Shown here piece by piece: positions 1 to 11,804 of a stretch of 64,000 nucleotides of DNA. Both the position numbers and the translations under genes were made by a program. Numbering within the stretch: the stretch's first letter is position 1; every line of letters begins with the position of its first letter. The notes under the pieces are model-generated. The model was given only the letters and a program-made list of their open reading frames with translations. It did not search any database and was not told where the DNA came from. The stretch comes from Calvatia gigantea (lineage: Eukaryota > Basidiomycota > Agaricomycetes > Agaricales > Lycoperdaceae): contig JACAAK010000007.1 in the NCBI GenBank assembly GCA_025093985.1, forward strand, positions 310,001 to 374,000. Reading direction: 5' to 3'.

Positions 1-149
1 TTATATCTCACCCCAGCTGATGATGCTTTGACCAAAGACGGTGAATAAATGACGTATGATTTATGGACATTTGAGTGGACAAGATGTACCAGTGTTAGTA
101 AAACCTCAGGAAACGGGAGTGTGTAAATCGTCAAGCAAGTGCGTATATA
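1..149. repeat. Downstream flank of a duplicated block (cut by window edge)
   Basis: This stretch matches the sequence lying between the B-gene stop and the FAD-oxidase stop in the two other copies (about 18066-18228 and 30298-30460), with an 18-nt gap. Position 1 therefore falls about 250 bp past where a B-type gene ends in the other copies. The duplicated block probably continues to the left of the window. Confidence 0.75.
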
Positions 150-2543
150 CTAATCCGATTTTACACCCAAACTCTCCTGATGTTTCGTCTCACCCAAAGT
201 CAAAATTGGCCAGACAATAATAACCCTACATATCATCAAAACCACACTCCTCAGGTCCCAATCCACCTTCTCAACCTGGAAAATTCCATCAACTCGAAAA
301 GACCCGCCACAAATTTATCTGCTATTCTTTGTCGAAAGAACAGGTGATGATCAGCGTGCTCAATAGCAAATGGCGGCCGCACAGTTTCACTCTTCGTCTG
401 GATGATCCTATCGTTGGTGGTGGAAGGGGAAGGAGGCGAGAACTGCTTGTGTATACGTTCGTAGAGCCCATCGTCGTCTATAGAACACGCGGATAGTAGC
501 CCGGACGCAAACCCGTCCTCATGAAACCGTACTTGAGATAAGCGCCTGCGAACGAAATTGAGCGCTTGTTCTGAATCTTGTGCATCTCTTGTTGAGCTTT
601 AACGGCCTAGGACTCGGTCAGACAACACGAGCGTTTCGGAATGAATACGAATGCCTTGCCGCCCAGAACCAGATGCTCGTAATTCCACCGGCCTTGGCTT
701 TTGCTGTCGTTGACTTTATTTCGGGCGGTGGGTTGAGAGTGGCAAGAACGGGGCCGTATTTGCCTTCTGGGATATGTTGCAGGTGATTCATACCATCTGT
801 GGAGGATCAAGTCAGACCAAGTAACCTCGAAAATGCAGGAAGGTCCTGACAAGTACTATGATGAGGTCAGATGATGTGAGTGAGAACATTGATACCACTT
901 ACAGAGAAACGCGATCCATGTTCGCTTTTTGACGCCCGTCTGGGAACGTCGGGTAGCTCCACCACGACCAGGCCATCCGGCTTTTGGGCATGGGGTAAAC
1001 CTCCCTGCATTAGACATAAACCTGAGGCGATGAAGTGGAAGCCCCGGACCTGTGGATCACTATGGAGCAGCACTTCGTTCTTGTTCCATTCAAATGTTCC
1101 CAGAATTCGGGCTTCATCCTCCAGGATGTCGCCTCCTGCTTGGAGTATCCGCAATGCTTGATCCGAGTGACAAGCAAAGACGTCGGTTACCAGCTCAAGT
1201 TTTGAGGTGCCGGTTGTGTCGTCTGGTATTGGCGGAACGCAGCTGACAGGGCGTGGGTGGTGTGGTTGTTCCTTAGGAAGCTTCTGCAGAATCCATTGGC
1301 GTAACGGCGACTGGGCTCGCTCAACGAATTGTGAAATGGCAGTATGCGACGCAGCTGACCTTCCGCCGCAAATAGTTAACTATTTGGGTTTACCGGTGAT
1401 TTGCAGGAGACTGGTTATACATAAATTCAATCTATAAAGCTCGTTGAACAAACGGAAATCTCCTGTAGGAACGTGAGGATGACGTACGAGGATCCGTGCA
1501 GGGAAGTCGTCAAAACACCTGTCTGGCGGGGTACTCCATATAGCGGCAGCCATAGCTATGAACTAGGGTTAGCAAAGAAAATAAGCGGGACCGAAGAGCG
1601 CACAATCAGGTAGTCATCCTTAAACGCGTTCGAGTACCCCTCTTCTTTAATATATTGCCCAACACTTATCCGGCGTCCCTCGCAGGTGCTGGACGCTTGT
1701 CCGAACACAAGATAAGAGAAAGAGAGCAGAAGAAAAGTGTAGCTGCAGATTAAGAGCATAATCATTGTATTTGTTCAGTGGCGGGAGGTGATGGTGAGGA
1801 GGTGATGAGGGAAAATCAATGGCTAGGCCAGATATCCGAAGGAAAGCCAAGTTGTGCTAGAACCCAAAAACAGGGGCAAACACCGTGATCACAGGGCCAA
1901 GGGGCTTTCCGAGTCTGTAAAAACTACCTCGCACATGCATTGAATCGAAAAACGTCGTATAACATTCGTCACATGGTCGGGTCGAAAAAGCGGCTGGGTT
2001 GACAAAAAACTGTCAGAGCGCTTTTCCCCGCCCATTCGAATGAACCACGGTCCCGGGATACACTGAAAGTCATCTCCGCTGGAAGGATGCGGATGCCCTT
2101 GCTTGGGGCTTTAGTGGGATCAGGGGGAGACGACGAGAATAGGGAGAAGGGCCATGCTGGGGCCTTTGGCACACCGTCTTCTGGTGGTTGATAGAGTCGA
2201 AGAAAACGCAGAAAATTCGGATGGGTAGGCGGGTTGAAGACAACCTAGAGGGAATCAATTCCCGTACCAGGCTTGAGCGAGTTCGTTTGGGGGAAACACA
2301 TACAAAACCACTGAAAATACGTCAGTATACGGTAGTACATCCAAGTAGATGCGCGAGAACCCACGTATCTACATCCACGCCCTCGATTGTGGGGTCCTCC
2401 TTGGGCCTAAACCGGACTGTATTTGCGTGACCCCCGGGTCTGTCATCCGCCTCGTAAGGATAAACTTCGTGGTCACTGTACTCGTTCAGCAACCAAGTTG
2501 CAGCAAGTCTTGAGACACCCGAGCCAACGACAGCAACTTTCAT
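150..2543 (-). pseudogene. FAD-dependent amine-oxidase-like protein, copy 1 (decayed)
   Basis: Homologous along its length to the apparently intact copy at 30461-32654. The family is a flavin amine oxidoreductase with an N-terminal Rossmann fold and a C-terminal membrane segment. Several lesions are visible. The dinucleotide-binding motif reads GSGVSR, so the third glycine of GxGxxG is arginine. About 218 bp are inserted at 1690-1907. A 30-bp in-frame deletion lies near 1187. A 2-nt deletion near 1412 shifts the frame, and copy 2 shares it. Intron borders and the 7-nt microexon (2304-2310) are still recognisable, so decay is fairly recent. The start is the ATG at 2543, before the first beta strand. 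Expression is unlikely to give an active enzyme. Confidence 0.8.
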
Positions 2544-2745
2544 GGAACGAAGAAGAACTGAGGAAGCCAGTTGTCGAAGCCACCATGAGCGCCAGTCGCC
2601 CTGTCAGCCATGCAACCCGACGCTGATCGCGGCATCCTGAGCGTCGGGAACCCTGATTGGCCGTCAAAGCTTCCAACCATTCTGTGGCTTTCCAAGTGGT
2701 AACAAAGATGGGTAGGAAAGTGTGGTTCACTCATGTCCATCTGCC

Positions 2746-3500
2746 CATATCCGTCAAATGTTTCAGCTCAACAGACCCAAACACAGTTTGTGCCACTCGC
2801 TCCTTGCACCAACTGACCCGACCCTACTTCCTTATGTTTATCTGTAGGCAATGATTGGACAGTATCGAAACTTAGTTCCTTACAAACAGACCATGAATCA
2901 CCTTGGGTCAGACTTCAGTTCCCTACCTCCCCCCCTTCTGTTACGGCTTTCAAGGGCTATCTGGGTGCAGCTTGCCGCTCCCCATCTATTAAGTAGATTC
3001 CTTTGTAGGGTGCCATTCGCCATCCGGATCGCCCATCACCTGTTGAGCCAGGAGATGGAGGTAGAACTCGTTTCCACATATATTTAGAAACAGCTTGCCG
3101 ATTCCAGAGCATACAACTAGTAGACCAACGGAAATCTGTCTTTTTGGAACCTGTGCTTCAAGGGGGGCACCAAACCTTTACCAGGACAATCTGATGGTCA
3201 CAACTGGTCGGCAACCGGTCCGTTCCAATTATGATAACAGCTTGTCCTCGAAAGCATTGCTTGTACCAATGGGGACCTCCAAGAAAAGAGTAAAGGCCTC
3301 CCTTGTGCTAATCTTAACACCGGTAACGATCCTGGAGTGTGAACGTTTGAACTTGCACCGCACCTGATAACGGCGAATGTAAAGAAGAAGCTTCCATCAC
3401 CGTAGAAGTCAGCAGCACCTGTGGCTAACACGACATTCTTGCTCCAAACAGCAACTTGCACATACATCTTCCTGCCAAGCTCGTTGTCTTGCCAAGTTAC
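2746..3500. repeat. Repeat family R, copy 1
   Basis: About 750 bp that recurs at 4890-5640 and, split by a transposon, at 20281-22640. More diverged copies lie around 7230-8030 and 24330-25130. Landmarks shared by all copies are a TTTCAG-like start segment with ACAGACCCAAACAC, and an end segment with GTAGAAGTCAGCAGCACC followed by CTTGCCAAGTTA. Short open frames on the minus strand look protein-like (for example KNVVLATGAADFYGDGSF) and recur in the copies, so R may derive from an old gene. I do not recognise it. Confidence 0.65.
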
Positions 3501-4889
3501 TGTAGAAACCGGATAATCTCAGTCACTCGTATACGCACGAGAACTCAATGTATTAATCACCTGGATAATCTGGTGATAGAGTAAGCACAAATCTGACTAC
3601 GAACAGAAAGGATAACATACCTCAGTCACTCGTATACGCACGAGAACTGAGGTATTCAACTAACAGACTATGGTATATAAGTGGAATCAACGGGCAGGGT
3701 CATACACGAAAACTTCGTATATCTAAGAGTCACGGCACTATCTTATAGTGTCCGTCTACGAAATAGGTGCTCACCGCGCAAGTCTAACTGGCACGACGGT
3801 GGGCGCTGTGACGGCCAATATAGCGCTCTGGATGTCTCGGAGTGGGTTTGGCAATCCAACAGTTATGCTGTATTTAGACTTCATCAATCATTAACTTTGA
3901 TGATCAGCTCATGATTGATCAACAGAGAACAATTTAAGCGTCACTTGTGGGAGAACACACAAAAGTCTGGTACATTCCCTATTAGGACTGCGTACCCGGT
4001 TGTGGACACAGGTGAGCGGGTTTCCCATTCTTGAGCTTAATAAACCTAACCATGACCGAGCTCGGAGACTGGGCTCGGCAAACGCCATAGAGAATGGGAA
4101 ACGTATATTGTATGTGGGTCACCGACCGTTCGGTCCAAAAACGAACCCAATTTCTTTGTGGATGCTATTCCGCGACATGACTGAGAGGTAGGAAGTAGCG
4201 TGTTCGATCAGGTACGACGTCGCCCAGAACTACGTTGGCCATGAATGACCGGGGCCTAAACTACCTGTGAACACGCCAATTCCGTCGAGCACCGACTCTG
4301 CCTATCCAACCGCCGCCATTTTAGTCCCACCTAATTCCTCCCGATTGAAAAACGAGGTTTTCAAATGTTTGTTCTCTTGCCTTGGTTTAAAGAAATTTAC
4401 TTGACGTGTGAGCTCCCGGTTAATAAACTTCATTTTTACACGAAAAGAATTGGAGTATCATAACAGTGGTGTTTCGCTCTATGTCCCAGCTCGGACACCT
4501 GAGTCCGAAAATCCTACCGCTCTACCCTGAAGCTGACTAAGTCCACAGAAGAACAATGAACGCCACACCGTTGCTCCTTTGTTCGTGAAATATCGGGTTT
4601 CGGATTAGCCATGGAGCCGGTCCAGAAAGCCCCGAATGTGATCGATCTAACGGCGAGCTCACGTCAATTAAGGTAAACAGCAGTGACGCATACACACGCA
4701 TCGTTACGTGTAAGAACAATTGACCTTGTCAAAGGTATTAACGTGCCTTTGTGACGACGAGACCGTACCTCACTCGGTTGGACAGCAACGGGTAGGATGG
4801 ACGGCATGTAGATCACGGAAGTAGATTTTGTTGGGCTATGCCTTGCACTAGCACAATGTTTTATATCCGTACATGTACTACAACAGCTG
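3501..4889. other. Spacer without supported gene
   Basis: No reading frame with convincing protein features. This segment separates two R copies in copy I and is absent from copy II. Its right part (about 4550-4889) resembles 6980-7230 and 24050-24330, so it belongs to the same decayed repeat family. The left part carries two copies of a hairpin (3518-3661). Confidence 0.5.
3518..3661. repeat. Two copies of a perfect-arm hairpin motif
   Basis: The motif CTCAGT-CA-CTCGT followed by ATACGC and then ACGAG-A-ACTGAG occurs at about 3628-3660. A near copy with one degraded arm occurs at about 3518-3548. The nested arms CTCAGT/ACTGAG and CTCGT/ACGAG would fold into a stem-loop. The two copies lie in direct orientation about 110 bp apart. 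This may be the footprint of a small inverted-repeat element. Confidence 0.6.
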
Positions 4890-5640
4890 TCCATATCCGT
4901 CCAATGTTTCAGTTCAACTGACCTAAACATAGCATGTACCGCTTATTCTTTGTTCCTACTTCCCAATTGTTACCTGTAGGCAATGATTGAACAATACCAA
5001 AACTCAACTGAGCTCTCCAGACAGTCCTGGAACTATCTTGATTACCCCTGTGGCTTTGGTTACGGCTTTCTGGGGCCACCTGCGGGTGCAATGTACCACT
5101 ACCCATCTATTGGGGAGATTCTGTCGTAGAATGTTATTCATCAATGCATCATCTGAATCGCCCGTCATCCGTAAAGCCAGGCGACGGAGGTGGAATTTGT
5201 TTCCGTATACATCCATACAGCTTGCCGATTACAGGGCACACAACCAACAGGCCAACGGAAATCCGTCTTTGCGGAACCTGTGCCTAAGGTAGGTATCTAA
5301 TCTTTACCAGGACAATCAGATGGTCACAACCAGTCGGTAACCGGTCCGTTCCAATTATGGACAACAACTTGTCCTCGAAAGGATTGCTTGTGTCAGCAGG
5401 GACCTCCAAGTAAAGAGCGAGGGCCGGCATTGGGATCCATTGTGCCAATTTTAACACGCATGACAACCCTGGAGTGTGAATGTTTGAGCCTGTACCGCAC
5501 CCGGTAATGGCGAGTGTAAAGAGGAAGCTTCCATCACCGTAGAAGTCGGCGGCACCTGCGGCCAACACGACATTCTTTCTGCAAAACAACAACTTGCGCA
5601 TACGTCTTCCTGCCAAGCCTGTTGTCTTGCCAAGTTATGC
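4890..5640. repeat. Repeat family R, copy 2
   Basis: Second copy of the 750-bp R repeat, in the same orientation as 2746-3500. In duplication copy II only one R copy is present, so the R doubling or an R deletion is specific to one copy. No intact gene is seen. Confidence 0.65.
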
Positions 5641-8627
5641 CGTATTGGGACCTCTTGATCAATCACTGATAGTTAACTCGCGACTGACCAACAGAGAACA
5701 ATTGAAGGGCATTTTTGAATGAAACGGCCACCAGGCGAAGGCTCAGAAGGAACTTATGGTCTACCAGTGGAGGCCGCTTTAACGTTGTCAACAATAAGAA
5801 CGGGTTCCCATGCCCAGTCGGGTGATCTGGTCGTTGGGTGTCAGGTTGAAGGTGCAGTCACAGGAGGGTCAAAAGCCCCTTTTCAGAGTCTTCACTTCAG
5901 CTCTGCTGCATCGCTCCCAGATCAGGGAAGCTACGGCCGCCATTTTTGACCCCTTAAGCAACCTTAGCACGAATTGATTTCCCACCCACCATACATTCAC
6001 TTTTGTCCCGTGTCGTGAAAAAGGAGATAAGCTCGCACTTAGTCGAAATTACATTGTTGCAATATATTCGTGCGATGTTGGGGGTCGAACGAAGCGCCTA
6101 GGAGGAGTGGAGGGTCATCGGCGCTAAATGTCTAAAACGGGTTTTCCTTTACGCATCAACGTCGCGGACTTTGTAAATTGCGGGGGTGATGAAACCCGAT
6201 CGATCCGATCGACACCAATCCAACCTAATTTAGGACAATGGTTTGCTTTTGCAAGGACACTGGCATCTACAGGCGCCTACAAGCAGAATACTCTGGATAC
6301 CAACTTTCCACTGGGCAGCTGTTGATCATTGCTCGACAACCAAGCGATACAATATTGCTCGAGAATGTGGAACGTACCGGAGGGTTGAAAGAAGCTAAAT
6401 TAAATATGCCCTGGGGGTCCGTGAATCGTCAAAGGCTCTGAGAAGTTCCTCGTCCAGGTTTGTGTCCTCAAACTGACGGCACTTGGCGAACGGTACAAGG
6501 GGAGATAAAGAATAATATCTGACTCATAGGGTAGAAATTTTAACCTGCAGATCACGCACAATGTCTCATTGGCAATTTCATGACAACTGTCTGAGACGGC
6601 GATACCTGAAATGGCCCTTTCACCATTATTTCTGGATTGCGGCATTACCACGCGAATAGGCGGCAGGGTGGTCCGAACATTTCAAGCGGGTTCCTTATGG
6701 CTAACGCTCCTGTCGACCCCTCAGGGTCCTTTTACGGTAACAGAGACAGTTCCAATCATTTCTGGAGGTCAATCGTATATGCAACAAAAGCCCTCTGAAA
6801 GGTAGATCACTAACGTAGCCCAACCGTGGATGGCCTGCTTGCTGGTGCCGCTGCTCAATGAGACATACTGATAGTTAGGGCGTTTTGCTCTGTATCATAC
6901 AACCCGAACACGCGAATATGGCAATGTAACTCCGCTACTCTGAGGTTCAACTCCTAAAATATCAGTTTTCATATTAGCCATGCAGTCGGTTGAGAAGAGG
7001 CATACTTTAAATGTGACTAGGGGCGGACTCACGTCAATTAAAGTTGGCCGTCACATCATTTGAGCAAGAACATATCCAGATGCGTTGATTTTGGTTGGAA
7101 CAGTTGACCTTGCCAACATCCGAAACCGCTTCTGTGACGACGGGTCTCTGCCTCACTCGGTTGTACCAGAAACGGGTAGAATTGACAGTGTGTGGATCAC
7201 AGAAGTGCACTTTGTTCGGCTGCAATTTGCGTCGGCACAATGTCCTGCAGGTATATATATTCACACGTTGGCCGAATGTTTCAGTTTACTGGACCTTAAA
7301 AATAGCACTTGCTTATTGTTTTAAACGAGCCTGACTCTCCTCCATTAGTGTGATCCATATTCGGACAGTCTCAGAGCCAAAAACGCAGTTGTAGATCATC
7401 TTGGACAAAGCCGTTTACAGCTGATCCAACAACAGCTTCTGACGGCCAACCATCGAGTGCAAATTGCCGTTACGACTGTTCAAGAGTAAAATTCTTCAAA
7501 ACCTCTGTTGGTCCGTCATCGCCAGAGCAGAGCGAAGCAGGTGGAACTTGCTTTTATGTGCGTTCACAGCAGTTCACAGCAGCTGGCCGGTCTCAAGGCA
7601 TGCCATAAGACACAACGTTAACCCCTCCACAAAACTTGTGCTTTATGCGGACACCAAACTTCCACCATGACCAATCCGGTGGTCAAAACTGGTCAGCGGT
7701 CGATTCAATATAGTATAGAACAACAACTTGTATTCGGAAGAATTGCTTCCGTTGATAGGCATCTACGAGCGGAATAAAAGGGCTGACATTGTGGTACCTT
7801 GTGCTAATACTAATGCTGGTGCCGACCCGGGAGTATGGCGTGTACGATGGAGATACAGTATATGTAAGGCTTGTAAGGTAGAACCGCATCAGCAGAAGCC
7901 AGATGTGTTCCTGGCCGGAGCATGACATTCTTTCTCCGCGGCAGTAATGTGGGCAAACTGTTTCCTGCCGAGCACTTTGTATTGTCGTCATCGTAGATCT
8001 TGCGGCTGGTAATCAGAGGACAATTGAGAGGCATCTAGAGATGAACCGTCTACCTGGCGGAAGTACAGAAGGAGCGTAGTGTAGGACCGGCGGAGGTCCC
8101 CAGCAACGAGAACATGTTTTCGTGCACGCTCGAATGGTCTGATCTTTTGTTTGGGTTGCAGTTGTAGGATGAGGGAAAGCACGTTACAAGGGTCCCGACC
8201 TCAACGTTTCAACTCTACTGCGTCACTCCCCAATCAGGGAAGCCACGCCGGCCATTTTTGTCTCCTTTAGCGACCATCCATGGGTGACAGTAAATATTTG
8301 GATGCTCAATACTCAGATTCGCGTTAATCAGCGTCACTGGTCCATGGCTGAACGCACTCTCCCCGCACGATGTCGTTATTTCGCCAAACTGGAGGTACTC
8401 TAAAACCGGCCGCTCCTAACACAATCTTTCCAGTAAAATCTTGTTCTGATCGGTACTCTTGTAAGAATGTCGATGTGCGAAGGAAAATCGGGACATTAAA
8501 TATGAGGGACTAGTGTTCTACAAAAGATGTTATCAACATGTAAACTGTCGTATCCCAGTTATACTCTTTAGTCCGTGTGTTCATATATACAAACTATGAC
8601 ATGCTCTGCGCTATCGATGAACTAAAA
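5641..8627. repeat. Repeat block C, copy I (non-coding or decayed)
   Basis: About 3 kb that matches 22640-25660 in order and orientation, with many substitutions and small indels. A shorter diverged version lies at 12580-13780; shared landmarks are GGCGCTAAAT, GTCGCGGACTT and CAACCTAATTTAGGACAAT. Open frames are short and not kept between copies, so I see no functional gene. The right edge runs directly into the last codons of the B gene at 8628, and that junction is preserved in copy II. Confidence 0.7.
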
Positions 8628-10489
8628 TTAACGTGGTGTGGTAGGAGACCCAGGGCGTGTCAGGGAGAAAATTGTACCCTGCAACGCTCGTGCAGTGTTC
8701 TCAACGAGGTCGACATCAACGGATACAGCGTCCTTGGCCCCAGTATTCGAAATTTCATCACTATCAGGATGGCGTGTGAGTGCCAAGCTCAGCTCTGTCG
8801 AAAACTCGTTGATAACGGCGATGGCGTTGTCCAGCTGCTGATGTATTTCAAGTCCTTCCCTCTTCCTTGCAACCCTTTTCCCCATGATTTGCTCGGTCCC
8901 ATTACTTTCTTCCTTCGACTGCTTCCACTTGGCGGACATGCTTTTGAGTGTGTCAACTTCGCCAGTTAGGATATCGCGGATTTTGGATACTTTAAATGCT
9001 GCGTTGGTTGCGAACGTGGTAGACGTGCGATCCATATGCGCAATTTCATCTATGGAGTCAGGAGGACCTGCGAATTTGAGGCGAACAATCCACGCGTCGA
9101 AGACCTTCTGGATGGTTGACAGGCGTCCAAGGAGGGCCTCACGAAGCTCTCGAACATTCTCCATGAAACATTTGTCGTGCCGCCACTTGACAATGAATTG
9201 CGCCGTTTCCAATCCTTCGAAAATAGTTGGAACCTCGCTGACGATTTTTCCAAACACAAGGAGCTGCCCGTTTATCGTTGGCTTGATGGTTTCGTGAGCT
9301 CGCCGACCATAGTGCAGATAAACGAAATCTTACTCACATCCGATTCAAGGTCTCTGCGACAGAGAATGGGGTTCGAAGGTGCTTCAGGCAGAACGTCATT
9401 AATCTATGAAATCGGGTTAGGTTTGGTGGTAGATCAGGTGTTTGTTACTTGCCATGACTGAAAAATCCCTCAATAAATTGAGGATGTCCTTCAACTGTTG
9501 GTTGTGGTCGCAGGGGAGGGAAGGGGTATCGGCAAGGACTCTTTTGGTTGTTGCCCTTGCGGAATGATCGATCGACTGCTCGAGGGTCTGCCACCACGCA
9601 AGGAAGCTGTGAAGAATGCTACAAATTCTCTCGGCGTCATTGTTGATATTTTCCAGAGTGGCCATGGCATCAATACACTTTTGTACTTCCATCTCTGACC
9701 CTGAGTTACAGACTCAGTCGCAAAAAATACCCCAACGAGAAAATCGCTCACTGATAACCTTTCGTTCCAGCCCGATCTTAAGGCGATGGATACCGATGGA
9801 AATTAATGGGGCGACAAGAAACCCCACCACTTGGTCTATTATGCTAGCACCTGCACCCCCTGCAACATCACGAACAATATCGGCCCCAACTTGTGCGTCG
9901 TCACACCGGGATTGTCGGGCCCTCTGTTTGTTGACCTTTGATTGGAGTTCCAACTTTGAGCGTTTCAACGTGTCATCCTGGACCTAGGGCATACGATTGG
10001 ACGTCAATTTGTGGAGCGTAAAAGAGCAATTGCATACCTGAAATAAAAGACCTTGGATGGTTTTGATCTCCTCCCTCCCTTTAGTTGTTATCTCTTTTGA
10101 GTCGTCGAGTGTTTTCTGAAGATGCGGAACAAGACTAGCTAGGGACAACGATTCAGGTTCTTGGAGGAGGAGATAACGTGAGTTCTGGTAGGCAATGATC
10201 CCTTCTTCGGCGCTTGATTTTAAGAGGTCAGTTAACTTATGCGTCAGACCCCGAAGTTGTCCGATAGGGGCCTGAACTTCTGGTACACCACTATCAAACT
10301 CAAGATGAGCAATCCGAAAAGTCTTGGGTACGGGTGATCGACATACGTATGCTCTTGTTCTAGCCATGGCTTGAGAACAGTATAGGCTTCACGAACTATC
10401 TCCTGACATTCGGAAAAGTCTACTGAATTAGAAGAATTATTTGGGATGGGGGCTACTTCAGCTGAAGTGTGAGTCAAATCGGGGGTCAT
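8628..10489 (-). CDS. B-family helical protein, pair 1 (unrecognised)
   Basis: Six exons encode about 530 residues: roughly 10489-10350, 10296-10037, 9986-9757, 9713-9453, 9403-9337 and 9263-8628. Exon order, phases and exon-end residues match the B genes at 15877 and 28094, although sequence identity is low. The protein looks almost entirely helical and charged. The exception is a Gly/Ala-rich nonpolar segment in exon 3 (around VAGGAGASIID and GFLVAPLISIGI) that could enter or cross a membrane. The fourth intron (9404-9452) is GC-AG with a GCAAGT donor. The start ATG has a TATA-like TATATATAAAAA about 48 nt upstream on the same strand. The gene is divergent from the A gene at 10787. Function is unknown; a helical pore-former or an adaptor is possible, but nothing here proves either. 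Confidence 0.75.
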
Positions 10490-10786
10490 TTTTCTTGAGG
10501 CGGAGTGTTGTGGTGAAGGGTATCTTCATAGGCATTTTTATATATAACCGTAACAATACAAGGTAACCACCATCCATTATCTTTCCGTAACCTCATAGAA
10601 CCGGAACATGATGAACAAAAACTTGCCTCTTCTACCTAATTTTAGTTGAGCACAGGTTCTCTTGGGTGACCTTACGTACCAGGATACGGCGATCACCAAG
10701 ACCCTGCTACAAGCGCCCAGGGTTCACACGGACTGAAGGTCCGCAGAAGTAGACTGGCAAGTATTGTTGTCCTTATCCCGCCCCCA
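10490..10786. promoter_or_regulatory. Shared divergent promoter of pair 1
   Basis: This is the 297-bp interval between two head-to-head start codons. A TATA element on the minus strand (10537-10547) serves B. A C/T-rich stretch (CCTTATCCCGCCCCC) precedes the A start codon. The size and arrangement match the intervals at 15536-15876 and 27747-28093. Confidence 0.6.
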
Positions 10787-11804
10787 ATGTCAGATGGAGA
10801 GCCCGTTGTTTGCCGCATCTTCAAGGTATGAACATTTGCTCTCCTCTTTCTGGAGCACCTAGAGAACCAAATTCACCAGTTACCTCCTGAACAACATTTT
10901 ACCTTGAAATCCTTACTCGGGGAGATCATGCAAAAACTTGATCAGTTAAATCTCGTCATAGTTGCATACTCAAAGACCTATCCATGCCCGGAGGCCATCC
11001 AACTCTTACACAGCACCCGTGCTGCAGCTGCAGCTAGTGCCAAAACGATTCATTCCGTTATGCTTCTCATGAATGAAATTGCAAAATTGTATCTCAGGCT
11101 TCTGAACGACTTACACCCCACTTCCGCGCCTTCAGGAAAGCAGCCTCTTGATATTCGATTCTTCACGGACAACGTTGAGATGGCAGTAGAAGACTGCGAG
11201 AAGGGTTGTAAACAGTTGAAGCAATTCGCCCAGGATACGACCGAGACAGTGGGGAAAATCAGTTCATTATTGGAGAGCGATAGGTCAGGTATGGGAGCTC
11301 GCTCATTGTACAGGGGCTATGTGTTTGGTTGACAAACTTATAATAGAAAATATCTTGCTCACTCAACAGAATGCTCAAGTCGTCAACGATCTTCTTCGGG
11401 TTGCCAACGAATCTGCATCTGTGCTTCAAGACGGCGAGAAGTATTTTAAAGCACTAAATCAACATCTGTCAGAAGTGGTAGACAATGCCGAAACCTCCTC
11501 AGCGTTGATCGAAGAGACAGAAATGGTTCGTCAACGGTGGTCGATTTTTCGGGACGAGGTTGCGAAATTGGCGGTCGAAGTTGGCGACATTCGTATATTC
11601 CTGGAGCGCAACCCGCGTATGTACACGGAAGACACAGTGCCGTTAGGCGCAACTATAGAAGTCGCAGGAACCACCTCGGCTTCTGCTTTCGCTGACCCAA
11701 AACCGCCAAGCACGTCAACCCCACCCACACCCTCTCGCGCTGGGGCCATACGTTCACTCATGCAACGGCTTTTCTCTTGTATCACCTTCCACTACTTTGA
11801 CTAA
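10787..11804 (+). CDS. A-family helical protein, pair 1 (unrecognised)
   Basis: The first exon is only 39 nt (10787-10825, MSDGEPVVCRIFK). A 54-nt intron follows, then exon 2 begins with LPPEQ at 10880. A further intron ends at an AACAG acceptor near 11349, with the donor ambiguous between about 11284 and 11315. The last exon runs to 11804. The 13-residue first exon and the LPP start of exon 2 are shared with the A genes at 14464 and 26675, which fixes the start. The protein is about 310-320 residues: an Ala-rich helical N-half, a helical C-half with the conserved pattern EMVRQRW, a Pro/Ser/Thr-rich linker (PPSTSTPPTPS), and a short tail (AIRSLMQRLFSCITF). No signal peptide is evident. It is divergent from the B gene at 10489. 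I do not recognise a named family. Confidence 0.75.

Noticed and set aside
4490..4560. tRNA-like A-box (AGCTTCAGGGTAGAGCGG on the minus strand)
   Set aside because: The downstream arm lacks a TTCGA-type T-loop and the acceptor stem does not pair, so it is not a supportable tRNA.
2746..8627. CRISPR array or satellite interpretation of the repeats
   Set aside because: Repeat units are hundreds to thousands of bases, diverged and few; there is no regular short repeat-spacer pattern.
8884..9297. 137-codon plus-strand frame
   Set aside because: It is antisense to the last exon of the B1 gene, whose frame is conserved with B2 and B3.
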